Assembly: GCA_032209605.1 (NCBI GenBank)
Contig: JASFXZ010000001.1
Location: forward strand, 36,088,619 to 36,152,618
DNA: 64,000 nucleotides
Direction: 5' to 3'
From: Mactromeris polynyma
Lineage: Eukaryota > Mollusca > Bivalvia > Venerida > Mactridae
This document shows, in pieces, positions 35,771 through 48,300 of this stretch; the first letter of the stretch is position 1, and the number at the start of each line of letters is the position of its first letter. Position numbers and translations under genes: made by a program. The notes beneath the pieces were generated by a model. The model was not told where the DNA came from and did not search any database. It saw only the letters and a program-made list of their open reading frames with translations.

Positions 35771-37889
35771 ACTGCAATTGTCATCAATATCGAGTTATTT
35801 GATAGATTTTAGTTTGGGTTTGGGCCAAACCGTCGCATTGTTGATCACACGGCGCTTTCACCTTGTCAATTTTAAGACAGACACCAATGTCCGGAATTTG
35901 AACCAATACTCAGGACTTTCAACTCAGAACTTAGGACTAAAACTTTGCTCTGATGAGTGTGTGGATAAATGTTACATTGAATCCACTTCCCACTATGTCC
36001 TCCACATTCAGACACGGCAGCGTAACGCTTGAGTCCGTTACAATGACTGTCCGCGCAGTACTTAACACGTGGGTTGCGCAATCACTTCTCTGGAGACACC
36101 ATCAGTCACTGTATACACAACATATTCAAGACTCCAGCCCGTACTTTACTCTCACATTTGAAAAATCCCCCCAGACTTTGTGAAATTGCTTCGACTATTT
36201 TCACTCAGAAGTTTTTCCAAAGTGTATGAGATTGGTCTGTTTCCAGCTTAATACTTGAGATTGCTTGGTGAATACAACTTTGAGTGAAAACTCGACTGAG
36301 TGGAATTTGAGGGAGCTGCTTCAAATGAGATTCTTCGTTGAATACGAGGCCAGGTTGACATATCGGGATATACGCTTGATTCCATCATTAATTAAAATGT
36401 GTTTTTTGATTCATATCACTGCGAGGTCATCCTTTAAAACGGGTAGTTTGCGATACTCTATCCATACTATGCGGCGTGCATCGGAAGGTCGAATACAGCG
36501 ATATTAAAAAGTTTTAGAGTTCCACGAGTTTTAGACCCGAAAAATGCATACTGGTTGTTTCAATCCAGTGACCGCCGTATACGGTGAAGAAACGGCTTAA
36601 GGCAAGAACAAACAATATGCATACAATGTGCATGTGTCACACATCCATATATAGACGCTTTCATAAATATTATGGAATAACAGTAATAATTATAATACCA
36701 ATAATAATAACACAATAGTAAATTTTCATCACACACGTTGCTGTTCATTATTCAACAATTATTCATATGTTAATTGTTTTTGGATCGTGTTTTTAATTTA
36801 TTTATGATTATTTCGCTTGGATACTGTAGAATTTTCTAGGCGGGTATCCGTGACATTCAAACGAATATAATCAGGTGAAAATCGTGAATTACCATCCTTC
36901 GTTGATGTAATACATTGGCACGAAATACTCGTGCATATTTCCCGCCAGCCACCTGTCATAACAATTGATTACCTGTTTTATTTCGATACCAAACATAAGG
37001 CTTTGGGCAAAAGTACACGTGTGTACGTCAGTATCAAATTGAAAGGTATTACTTCATTCGAACTCATTCATGAAACAAAACTTTCAAATATCAACAATTA
37101 GTCCCAATGAATGTTTCAGTCATTCCAACTTCTCAACTCCTATATCACTGCATACGTTATCTTTTATCTTGTACATTCGTGCGTCCGTACGTTCGATGTG
37201 AGTAACTAACGGCGTTCATGCGACAAGTTGTTCATGACTATCAGGTCCTAGCATATCTACAAGACTTGACAAAAATATAGAAATTAATAGTTTATCATAA
37301 AAAATGAAATTATGGTTTATAATCATTAGTGATAAAGGCGATTGGGGGGGGGGGTGGAGTGGGGCGGGGGGCTTAAAAGATATCCTGTATTCCATAGCAA
37401 CAGGCGACGACATAGGGATTCCATATCTGGTGATTGTAATTCGAATCAAGTATAATTCACTTAAATGATTTTATTTATTATCGCCCGATTACCAGGAAAG
37501 CGACGACGAATTAATTCCACCACTAGAAAATGATTTTATGACGCCGTGCAGATCTTATAAATTGTGCAGATATACGCAAGGAGGCGTTGGAATTCACCAC
37601 CTTCGACTTGACATCAAATCATTATTCTGGGAATGAACACTACAGGCTTCGTTGCAATGTAAATATCGTGTGAATTAAACCGCTGTTGTTTGAAAGCATC
37701 CATTGATTATATGTTGTTAATTAGGTCACATTAAGTGATAAATATGTTTCCACCACTTCGTTTGACTTGAACTAGCTAAGATGTCGATAAATATTTAGTC
37801 TAACGGAATTCAAGGGTTTTCCAAGACACTGATTACGTCAGAACATTAAAGTATCAGTCAAATGAAATATACAGGAATTTATACATAAT
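35771..37889. other. Gene-free sequence with a G-rich tract
   Basis: At 37344-37371 an 11-G run is followed by TGGAGTGGGGCGGGGGG, a possible plus-strand G-quadruplex. Short frames of 60-90 aa have no recognisable domain. Confidence 0.5.
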
Positions 37890-37891
37890 TA

Positions 37892-38057
37892 CAGTAAAAC
37901 CTCAATAATAAGACCACCCTTGGGACCCTTGAAAACTGGTCTTAATATTGAAGTGGTCTAAATATTGAGGTTGAATAGAGAGCAAAACAGTGAAAATGGA
38001 CTTGAAAAATTGTGTTCTTAATTTTGAGGTGGTCTTACTATTGAGGTGGTCTTACTG
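37892..38057 (+). mobile_element. TA-flanked MITE, family 1, copy 3
   Basis: 166 bp, same orientation as copy 1: CAGTAAAACCTCAATAATAA at the left, GGTGGTCTTACTG at the right, TA on both sides (37890-37891 and 38058-38059). GGGACCCTTGAAAACTGGTC is identical to copy 1, so both are fairly young. Confidence 0.87.
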
Positions 38058-38059
38058 TA

Positions 38060-39512
38060 TATACATGTGTGAGGTCAACATACGAGGGTGGTCGCTCATA
38101 ACAGATCAATTCTCCTGAAGGCATACTTTACATCGTGAGAAGATGCCGCCAGAGGGAGCCGATCACGGAAGATTACGATAATAATGAAGCCGACATCATA
38201 AGAAATGAATTCATGTTGTTTAAAGTACGTATTTTGAACAAGATCGATATGCCCATACTCAGTACGGCAGTGGTAGGAGTTCCATTTTCGTATGTAATCA
38301 ATTGCTTGTAGTAGAACGTTCCTAAAATAAGTCGTTTGGTGGTTAGGAGATTATGTTCTGTAAATAAACGCAATCTTGGATATGTATAAAGCATGTAGTA
38401 TTAGACTTTGATTGCGTTCTGTCATTGAGGTTAAAACATAAGTTTCGAATCCAGTCTCATAACCTAAGGCTCCGATTGGTTGATTCAGAGCATAGTCTGA
38501 CAACTGACCAATGACAATAATGCAATCTTAGACTGTACTCCAGCTCAGTTATATTACCTTGGTTCCAAATTAAGTGTTCAATCGGACAGATAAGACATTT
38601 TTCACCGATATTGATTTTCTATATTTAATCTACAATCACTTTAAATTACTGTGATTAAATGACAATTACAATAACAGCGAAGCGTTGCCTTTAGAAATCG
38701 TCTGCTAGAATTCCATCTTTGTTTACCAAATGACAAATCCTAACCGGAAGTTCAATTTATGCTGGTTGCAGTATTGAATAGCAGACGAAAAATCAATGTC
38801 AATGATTGAATATGAAAATTCCACTTGCATTTCTCAAGTTGCAAGCGCTAGAGGGGGTGGTGGTAGTATTCGTCTGCAAGTAGCAGGCAGTTAATTGAAA
38901 AGACCATAAATCTATCCACATACCACATAATATTATGGTTGAATTGTATGGGTCAATATTTGATTCTAGACGAGGAAGAAATGATATATTGAGTCATAAT
39001 CGAGTCATGGTAGTAACAGACACTTAGTTAATATTAATGATCTGAGAAACATAATTATGTCTGCTTTTAATTGCGTGTCTTTCAGACAAGATTGTTTAAG
39101 TACAACTCTTCAAATGATTGGTTAAACAACAGCTAGTTAAATATGTAAATGCACTTAAGTGATGCTTTCAGTGCAAGTTTTTAGCTGATTTTCTTTTGTG
39201 TATGAAGACTACCTTTGAAGATCTGTTCTGTCAGTGGAGACATGAATTTTGATACCAAGTAATGTGAACACAACCTAGAGCAGTATATATGTCATACTGA
39301 TGAATGTGAAATGTGCATGTGTGTGTTCATGAAAGGTCAATCAGTGTCCCAATACAGTTGATATTATGCACATGAGCACTTCTAAGTCAACTCCATATTT
39401 GAACTTGAAAGAAGCAAACAGACAGACGAACCGATAGTGTCGATAAGACTAAGCTTCCCTTCTTTCTAGTTCAAACGCAAGTTCTTCAAAGAACATAACA
39501 AACACACAAAGT
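38060..39512. other. Gene-free sequence; CpG density falls toward mex3
   Basis: No gene supported. CpG dinucleotides are common at 38.0-38.7 kb and scarce from about 39.1 kb, which helps place the mex3 3' end near 39.5 kb. Confidence 0.45.
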
Positions 39513-39518
39513 TTTATT
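39513..39518 (-). terminator. Candidate mex3 polyadenylation signal
   Basis: AATAAA on the minus strand followed within a few bases by a T/G-rich stretch (TTTGTGTGTTTGTTATG), the usual arrangement of a cleavage/polyadenylation site. It coincides with the point where CpG depletion begins. Other AATAAA matches exist closer to the stop codon (for example near 40,130, 42,437 and 44,150), so this may be the most distal of several sites. Confidence 0.4.
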
Positions 39519-42500
39519 GTAATTTTAATAGCAGAAAAATAAAATTTTACATTTTCATTTGAGTCTTGAAAATCTGCAAATATAGTTAAATATAATTGGC
39601 CTTGAATTTGGCCGTAAAATAAAAAATATTTATGTATATTTGTTAATCCAGCCGGGTCGACCGACGCCTAGTTCCTCCTTAGAACTACACTATACACATA
39701 TGTTTACTTGCATACGTTTAATATATACGAAAATAATAAAATAGAAAAATCTAAGCTATAACAACTTTTAGAGCAGATCTGCACATTTTGCGTGAAAAAG
39801 GACTATTTATAAACAACATATACATGATAAACACCAATGTGTAACAATTAAAAAGCAGACTACTGTCACAGATCCTCTTACTCAATAAACCTAACAATTT
39901 TGATAATATTTTTTTCGAACATTTTCTAACACACTAAGAATGGCATGTGAACAAGACATCGTGCAAATTGATTACTATGAAATTGAGTGTTGACTTGGAT
40001 TTCTCCATACTTTATACCCAGTACAAAACTGATTAAAACTCAAATCATTGAACCAATACACAATATTCAGCTGAATACAGAAGTTTTATAACAAGAAGTG
40101 TTACCCTTCAAGTCAGGTTCTAATAAACTTTTATTAGTTTTTTTCACTTTTACGTGGCATACAAATAAATCATGTCTATAATATATACACATGTGTATGT
40201 ATAACAAATTTGTTAACAAAAAAGTTAATTGTTTCTTTCCTTTCCAAACTAAGGATACTTTCCTTTTACAAGATACTATCTGTTGAGAGTAAAATACCAA
40301 ATGAAAACAAAAGAAAAAAGAAATTGAAAATGTGTAACAAGAAAAAGTCAATAATTATGGAAGCGCATCTACAGCTCTACTTTGATGTTCAGTCAGTGTT
40401 TGCGTAACATTTATAAAACAAAACAATAGACCCAACATTATATAATTACCCTCATAAACACTCACTAAAACAACTTAGGATAATTGTTACTAAAACACAT
40501 TATCACTCGCAAAAAAACAGAAATATCTTAAACTGATCAGTAAAATATACAAAATACAAGAACTAAAATCAAACATGATTAAACTGTACCTTCTTAAAAC
40601 ATATATTTGATTAAATCAATATTAAATACCTATTAAGCTTCATAGTTTTTCCTGGAAGCATGAATTTTACTGGAAATATATTTGATTAAGATAGGCAATA
40701 ATACGCCTAAGTAGACAGCAAAACTATGCCATTAAAAGAAATGCCAGCAAAAAGCTATAAAAAATGCAGAATTGATCCACAAATTTGTGTCCAAAATTAA
40801 AACCATGCCATTTTCTTATACCTCAACACTAGCACTGTCCGAAAAAAAAACAGTAGATACTTTTGTTACACCCCCTACAAAATTGTGTAGGCCAAAAAAT
40901 ATTATACTTTAAAACAATGGTGCAAAAATATATACACATAAAGTTAACATAATAATTATGAAATACCATAGAGTAAGATAATTTGGGCCCCAAATAAAGG
41001 GAAGTTATCACATTATTTGGAATTACAATAGATTTGTGGTCTTCTGATAAATCAAGCATCAAGTTCATATAGTTGGAAAAGCACAAAGAGGGTTGGTTAA
41101 GTAAGAAATGGGGAAATAACACATAGGAGGGTCGGTAAGAAAGTAATGAGGGGCAGAGTATAGAGTGCAAGTGAAGAGGATTTCATGAGGATAATGCCAA
41201 ATAATACCGCTAAAGCATATATTTATACACTCTTGGTTTTTATACAAAAATAATAACACACACAATTAACACACGTCTACAGAAATTTTAGTCAGATTAT
41301 TTTTGAAAAAGTGCACAAAAAATGCACCCCTACAACACAGGGTAAACTTTAATTTTGGCATAGCTTTTTACATAAACCATTGAAGATACCATAATACAAA
41401 CAATGACTTGATATCAAGCTAAAAGGTTGGGAGGGGGAGAAAAGGGGATTTAAAAACCATCTATGATGAGTCTACATCAATGAAAATTGTAACGGTCCTT
41501 CTTGTGCATAGATAAACAGTGATCTCCATAGTTATTTTCATGATTTGAATAATGAGACTATACAACATATTAACACAAACATGTGCAAAGCTAAAATATT
41601 GAGATTCTAAGTCTATCATTACAGTTACCTAGCTTTACATGAATGAATGCAAAACTAAGTCTTCTGATAAAACAACCTGGCTTTACCTGAAAGACTGAAG
41701 ACTTACAGACATAGTTTTGTTCTATTCAAGGCTCGCAGTTTGGTGTAAATTGTGACAAGTGAGTTCATTATGCTGGTCATATGAATGCAAACAAACATTG
41801 TAAAACATTAAAATGACTGGAAGACAATAATGGGAAGCCATCAGAACATAAATAGTGCAAAGGGCCAACATGGTACAACAAGATGCAAGTATCCGGAAGT
41901 ATTCATCCTGTTTACACGAACAAAATAATTATTTGCCAACCCCACTCCCTCTCAAATCTTACTCAATTTCTTTGCAACGGCAACATTTCGGCAATTGATG
42001 GACTTTAGTCTCTTGCCCCCTACTTGAGAACAAATATCATCCTATTTTATCAGCTGACCGTCAACTTGCTTTTTTTCTACCATGTGACCCTATCCACTCA
42101 TTAGTATTCATGACCGTCACAATTTAAGCTACTGTGTAAATTTCTTTTACATAAGTCTAGAACGTGGTTTTAGCATTCAGAAGTGACATTACTTATTATG
42201 ACTGGTTTATCTTATTATGAAAATGAAGCAGTAATGTGTCCCAAACTATCTGTCACATGTGTAAGCTATGAATTTCACATCAAGTAGTATTAATTCAGAA
42301 CAAAACAATGACAGCCACAAACTTTTAGCAACACACATAAAGCTATTTTTATCATCAGGACTGTCCCAGTTGTAATCTGTCTAATTTCTATATAATAACA
42401 AAGTTAATGACACTTTGCAGCCATTAACGGTAGTATTATTTATTAATATTAACTACAGCACAAATTAACTCATTACTTAGCAACTTGACCGGAACATGTC

Positions 42501-45323
42501 TTGACCTAATTTTTGGCCAACAATTCAGGATATTTGGTAATAAACAATAGAAAAACTCATACTTTCTGCAGAGCATATCATGATGAATTAATTTCTAGAC
42601 ACAATAGTAAATACATTCAGAAACCTGGATTTGCTAAAGGGCTATGGGATATATGCTAATGGGGGGAGCATATTGCGGGGATTGTTCAAGAATCTGATCG
42701 ATTCAAAGCACTTTAAGTCTGTTCATCAGATCTTAAGGGCGATAAAAATAAAAACAAAAAATATAAATGATGCAATTAATAACATGAGTGGATCAAAGAA
42801 TACAACAGGTGATTACAATGTAATATCAATGTATACAACAGATCTATTTATATCAATGTTGCAAAGAAAAAATATATTACAAAAAAAACCTCCAATATAT
42901 TACTCTTAATATATTTTTATAGAACAAAAATAAAGCGGAACTATGAAACAAAAATATATCATATATATATAACATTCTGTACCTAATTTTGTCTATTATA
43001 CTTTACACTTTATACAAATTAACACACACATTTGCAAAAATGGAAAAAAAATGTAGGCATTTTTGGTATACACAAAATAACATACTGGGGTGTTTTGAAT
43101 TAGCAAGCTGTTTTTGAGACAAACATTGTCCTCCCAACATCCCAATCTTAAATTAAACAACAAGTTCCCACTCTTCAATTCAATTCCTTCAACGATCAAC
43201 TAGTATATGAAACTAAGTCAACATAAATAACTTCAGCCAAGTCACTTGGGTAAACAAGCCAGAGTTGGAAGTCAACAATAGATTAGCTACATCCATTAGC
43301 AACACATACAGAATTCCCCGGTAATATCAAATACATGTTTTATACATTTATCAGACTTTACTATCAATCTTCCTAACTGACTGACTCTTCTCTAGATATA
43401 CAACATCACATCCAAACATCTGGCACAAAGTGATGTAATCATAAGACCATTTCAGATATGATCATATATTCAGCTGCAGGATTTTGAAAATAAATCTCGT
43501 AATGCAACAACGGCTCTGAAAATGCGAATGGCACGAGGTATGTATCCTTGACGAGTGCCGTTAATGTCTTAACAAATAATACCTATCTGCAGCGTACAAG
43601 ATGGAAGCGTCTTATACTACTTAGTCTAAGTTTTCCCCAGGTAAACAAAACACCAAAGATACATAACATAATTAAGACAACATGCATGCCAATTCATAAC
43701 ATCCCATGAAAAATGTCAACAATGCAATTTAAACATATTGTATAGTTTGTTTACACATATACATAACTATAGTGAACAGTGAATAAAATAATCTATATCA
43801 ATAATCTGTCGCAAATATAAAAGTCATTAATTAAATATAATACTATATTATTACTGAATAAATCTGTATATTTATGCACAGTTTATACAGAAATTTATGA
43901 AAAATGATGACCGATTAAAACGATACTCTGTGTTCTATCAAGCCAGACCCGATCAAATTTGAATTCACATTCAAATTTGAATTCACAATCACTAAATAAT
44001 CACAAGTGATGAAAATCGTGTTTTTTCTGCATCATAAGGATTTTGATAATCTTGGTGCCCATCTGACCAGAAATATCTTCAGTGTATGGTACTGGCAGAC
44101 ATCATTAAGGAAAAACAGTTGACGAAAACATTTAGAATAATATTACTAATTTTATTGATGTCAGACAGTCATCTGACATTACAATTCCTCTATTTTAGAC
44201 AATGGACCAATCAAAGTCTTGGTAGAACACCGAGTAGTTATGAATGTATGAGACATAGCATTGTATAATAATTAGCATATATAATATTACACATCTAAAT
44301 ATAATAGAACAGGTAATAATCTCAAGTTGAATTAATAATGAGAATTTAACAATGAAATCTGCATAAATCAATAATCAAGTTATGAATGATCAATCATTAA
44401 GCAGTTGATTGATTGACTGATTTGATGAGGATGACTTCATCACTTATTTTTATCCAAATGACTCAATATGAGAATGATTAACAGCTTAAAATTGGAAAAA
44501 AAATTGATTCTTGAGGAAAGATCATAGGGCGAAAAATATTGATTTTAACATTGTCAGGAATTTATGGTCATGTTATCAAGGTAGGTTTTGCATATATTAT
44601 CTTGTGTTGAGTAGATTATATTGTATAACAACTGAGCAGTATATCTATCATAGTATCATAGCAACATTACTTAATGCATAATAACATACAAAACATTGAC
44701 AAAAATACACAATGGATACTTTGCCGACTTCAGCCAAAATTACATGAAAAAAGCTCTGTTCTCAACTGGAACGAATAATTTAAGTAAATAGTACTAAACA
44801 CAAGGCTTTAACAACACAATAAATCTAGTATTAACAAAAGCATCGACTCTTGAAATACTAGCAGAAACAATAATGCAACCAGAACTAACATTGGCTTAAG
44901 GAATTCCTAGTATTTTTTTACTCGGAGATGTTAAAACTTATAGAATCTGGACAATGTACTCATAAGCAAAAGGAAAAATCCCACATTGAAAACAGTTTAC
45001 ATAAGAGGCGCAAAACTTCATTGTAGAAAGAATAGCTTTGCTATAGTAGACTCATTGATTATTGGGTTCTGTGCTACCAGCAGAATAAACACAGTGATGT
45101 TCAAAGATATATATCTACATATTTCCTCTCTAGTCTGAAAGCTAATACAAATCTCAGGCAGAGTTCCAGCACACTTCCCTCCCTGTGTAGTCTGCTACAG
45201 AGTAATTGAACATTACATCAATATGGAAATTGGCACAAACCCTGAAGATTGGAATTTTTGCAATTTGGATTGAAATGATGATGGTATTTTAAGTGTTACT
45301 TAAAGAACGTTTTAGTCTTACGT
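39513..45323 (-). other. mex3: Probable long 3' UTR of mex3
   Basis: About 5.8 kb directly downstream of the mex3 stop codon with no coding frame, no tandem array and no recognised mobile element, unlike the flanks. CpG is strongly depleted (4 in 40,021-40,620 by my count). Vertebrate MEX3 mRNAs are known to have long, regulated 3' UTRs. A doubled TCAAATTTGAATTCACA lies at about 43,952-43,987 and could fold, since TTTGAAT/ATTCAAA flank TCAC. Only cDNA could define the true end. Confidence 0.5.
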
Positions 45324-48300
45324 TCACGAAATGATCCGAATGGCCTGAGACGGTTCTTGTCGACAAACTGGACAGATTCTGTCGGCAGACCCATTGGGTT
45401 TTTCCACTATCAGACTTGCACACTCCATGCAGAAAAAATTGTGTCCACATGGCACAAGAGCAGCAACCACCTCACTTTCAGAGCACATAATGCAGTTCCT
45501 GCGCGAGCAGACTCCTGGCTCACCACCGTTGGTAACCTCAGCACTTGACGTATTAACAGTAAGTCCATTTGACTCCATTCCACTAACACTTGTGATACCA
45601 GAACCAGCAGGGAATAGCTCACTCTGCAAGGTAACAAAAGGTGTAAAAGCACTAGCGATCGGGTCACTTCGGATCCGTCGGGATGGAGGCTCTGACGGCG
45701 GAGAATGGGATGTGGAATTCGTACCTGTGGCACTAGAGCCTGTAGACATTTCACTAGAAGTTGGTGACACCCTCTGTAAGCTACTTAGTCCATTTCCGAC
45801 TGCGTTCATGTTGGTCGTATTTGTCGTACCAAAGAGTGACACAAGATTTGGATTTCTATTGTCATTTACGTCGGACCACACACTTGGCGAAATGCCCGAG
45901 TCAAAAGACGGCGAGCCAATTCCTTCATCATTTAGACTGTCATATATGCTTGTGAAGCCATTAAATGAGGTACCAAAACCATTCATCTGTGCTGGATAGT
46001 CAGGAATTTTCGATGTGCCATTGACAGGAGGGAAATTAAACACAGTTTCGGGTCCACGATTCATTAAACCATTGCCGTTCAGTGCATTGTTGTAGGCAGT
46101 GAATGCAGACATTCCATTTGTTGTCTTGTTCAACAAGGAACTGATATAGTCACTGCTAGATCCATTTAGTTCATGAAAACCAGAGTCAATCCCATTACGG
46201 TGGAAATCGTCCTCAGGAGCATTATCCATTAAGCCTCCTGTACGAAGTGCTATGTGACTCTCTATCTCTTGTCTTGCTTTCTCCACATTTTCGGGTAGAC
46301 CTGTGACCTCGAACACAGGTTCCTTATCACGACTTGGTGTCACGATGTATGTGTGGGTCTGTTGCTGAATTCTTTTGATGGTTGCTCCTTTCGGTCCAAC
46401 AACTAGGCCCACAACTCTGTAAGGTACTCGAACCTGGATTGTAACTTGCCCTGGGGCATTAGGACTGGGTGGTCCGGACAGGCCATTGCTTGTCATACTG
46501 GATACACTGGAGTTTCTGCGAGAAGCTCTGATTTGACTGAAATGTTCAGCTGCTGACAAGATTTCACGTTTAGCAGCTTGGACATCATCTTTCCTACCAG
46601 TCACCACAAATACCGGTTCCTCTCCACGTACTGGCGTCTTGATGTAGGTGTTCGTTTTAGCTCTCAATGCCTTTATCTTGCAACCTGAATAATAAATGAA
46701 TACAAATCGCATTACAGAAACGGTTACTCATACAAAAACCATCAGTCCAATATCAAGTGTTCGTTTGCTGTCTCCAAGTCCTCGGGTTTTACACCATTTT
46801 TTCAAATATGGCGGCCAGTTTACCAAACAAGTTTACCTTGAATTAATTATCAACCAATACTAACTTATTCTTAAGCAAAGCAACTGTGGAGGACATGACC
46901 TTGAGCAATGTCACAGAACATCAAAACCTGTCCAACATGATATTCGAACCTGTATCTGCCAGGTTACCGTCTAGCCCTCTACCAACAGAGCAAGCTGGAC
47001 GGGCTGTTAGCGGTCTATACATATCCTCCAAAAAATTTGATCAGGTTGCAGATGTAATCGAATTGAAGAGTAATATGAAACAGACTATTGATCAACGAGA
47101 TATAAGAATGTTGGTTTGAAACATCCCTGCATACGCACCTAACTACATTATGTAAAGACAGGAGACAGCAGACTATGTGTCCTACACGCATTTAAAAACA
47201 AACTATTGAATAGAGAACATGCCAAGAGGCTGCACGGCATAGTCACACAGGTTCAAAGAAATAATCGTTTACATATTATAAACAAAACAGACAGCAGGTC
47301 ATGCAAACTCTGAAACAATTTCTGGAATTTCTACCTCCCAACATTAACATTACAAAGCTGACTGTTCAGTCATAGCATATATATGATGTATACATACAAC
47401 AAACTGGCATGGTTTGGTAATTGACGGCGGCCTTCAGGCCGTCGTCTATTTGAATAATTTTTAATCTAGGTACATGGAGTTGCATAATCGAAATGGGAGA
47501 AGCCATTGGTATTATGCTTTTTTAAATTGTTCTTACAAAACGTGATTCTAATTATACAGATAAAAAAAGTGTACTAATTGATAATAAAAAAATGTCAAAA
47601 TATTTAAAATGTATTTTTACCGTTAATAAAAAGCTTTAAAAAATGTTTTACGTATGCTTATAAGAATTTACAACAGCTAGTCACGAAAACGGTTAGGCAT
47701 CGTGTATTACATAGCTTCGTTTCACAACTACGCTCAATTCATCATCAAAGTTCAGGAAATGGTTCCTAATGCTGTGCACGCAAATTGAAATTGTACTTAT
47801 AAAAAAGCAAATTGTTAAACAAAAAATGTTAATCCATATTAATAAGTTCATGAATGCAGTTTATAATGTACAAATATAAATACAGTGACCAAACTATGCA
47901 ATATACATTGCCTTAACTTGACCCATATAAGTTATGTACTGATGGTAATATGTAAACAAAATTCAGCCAATGAAAATTGTCGTTGAAAACGTCATAGCAT
48001 TTGTTGTTCAAATAACGCATTGGCAGTAAAACGGATTCAGTACATTCGAGATCAAATGCTGATGGTTGAACTGAACTTTTAATTACGTTGTTTTGACATT
48101 TTTAGTGGATATTTTTCCCTTTTGATATCCCAATAGTTCTTTTAGATCTGTAAAACTAGAAGTTATAATCATGTATATTTTTAGATCCGTTTCGTTCTAT
48201 CTACGTTTCGTGTAATCGTTTTTTGACACTTGGTCACAATTGATTTGTAAGGAATAAAAATTTGTAAGCACATTCTACCGTTTCCTTTACTTTGAATCCA

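Noticed and set aside
40182..45119. Pumilio-type sites (TGTANATA on the gene strand at 45112-45119, 40929-40936 and 40182-40189)
   Set aside because: Three sites are not clearly above expectation in 5.8 kb of AT-rich sequence. They would need conservation to be meaningful.
45394..45999. 201-aa plus-strand frame opposite mex3 exon 2
   Set aside because: Shadow of the mex3 coding sequence on the other strand.
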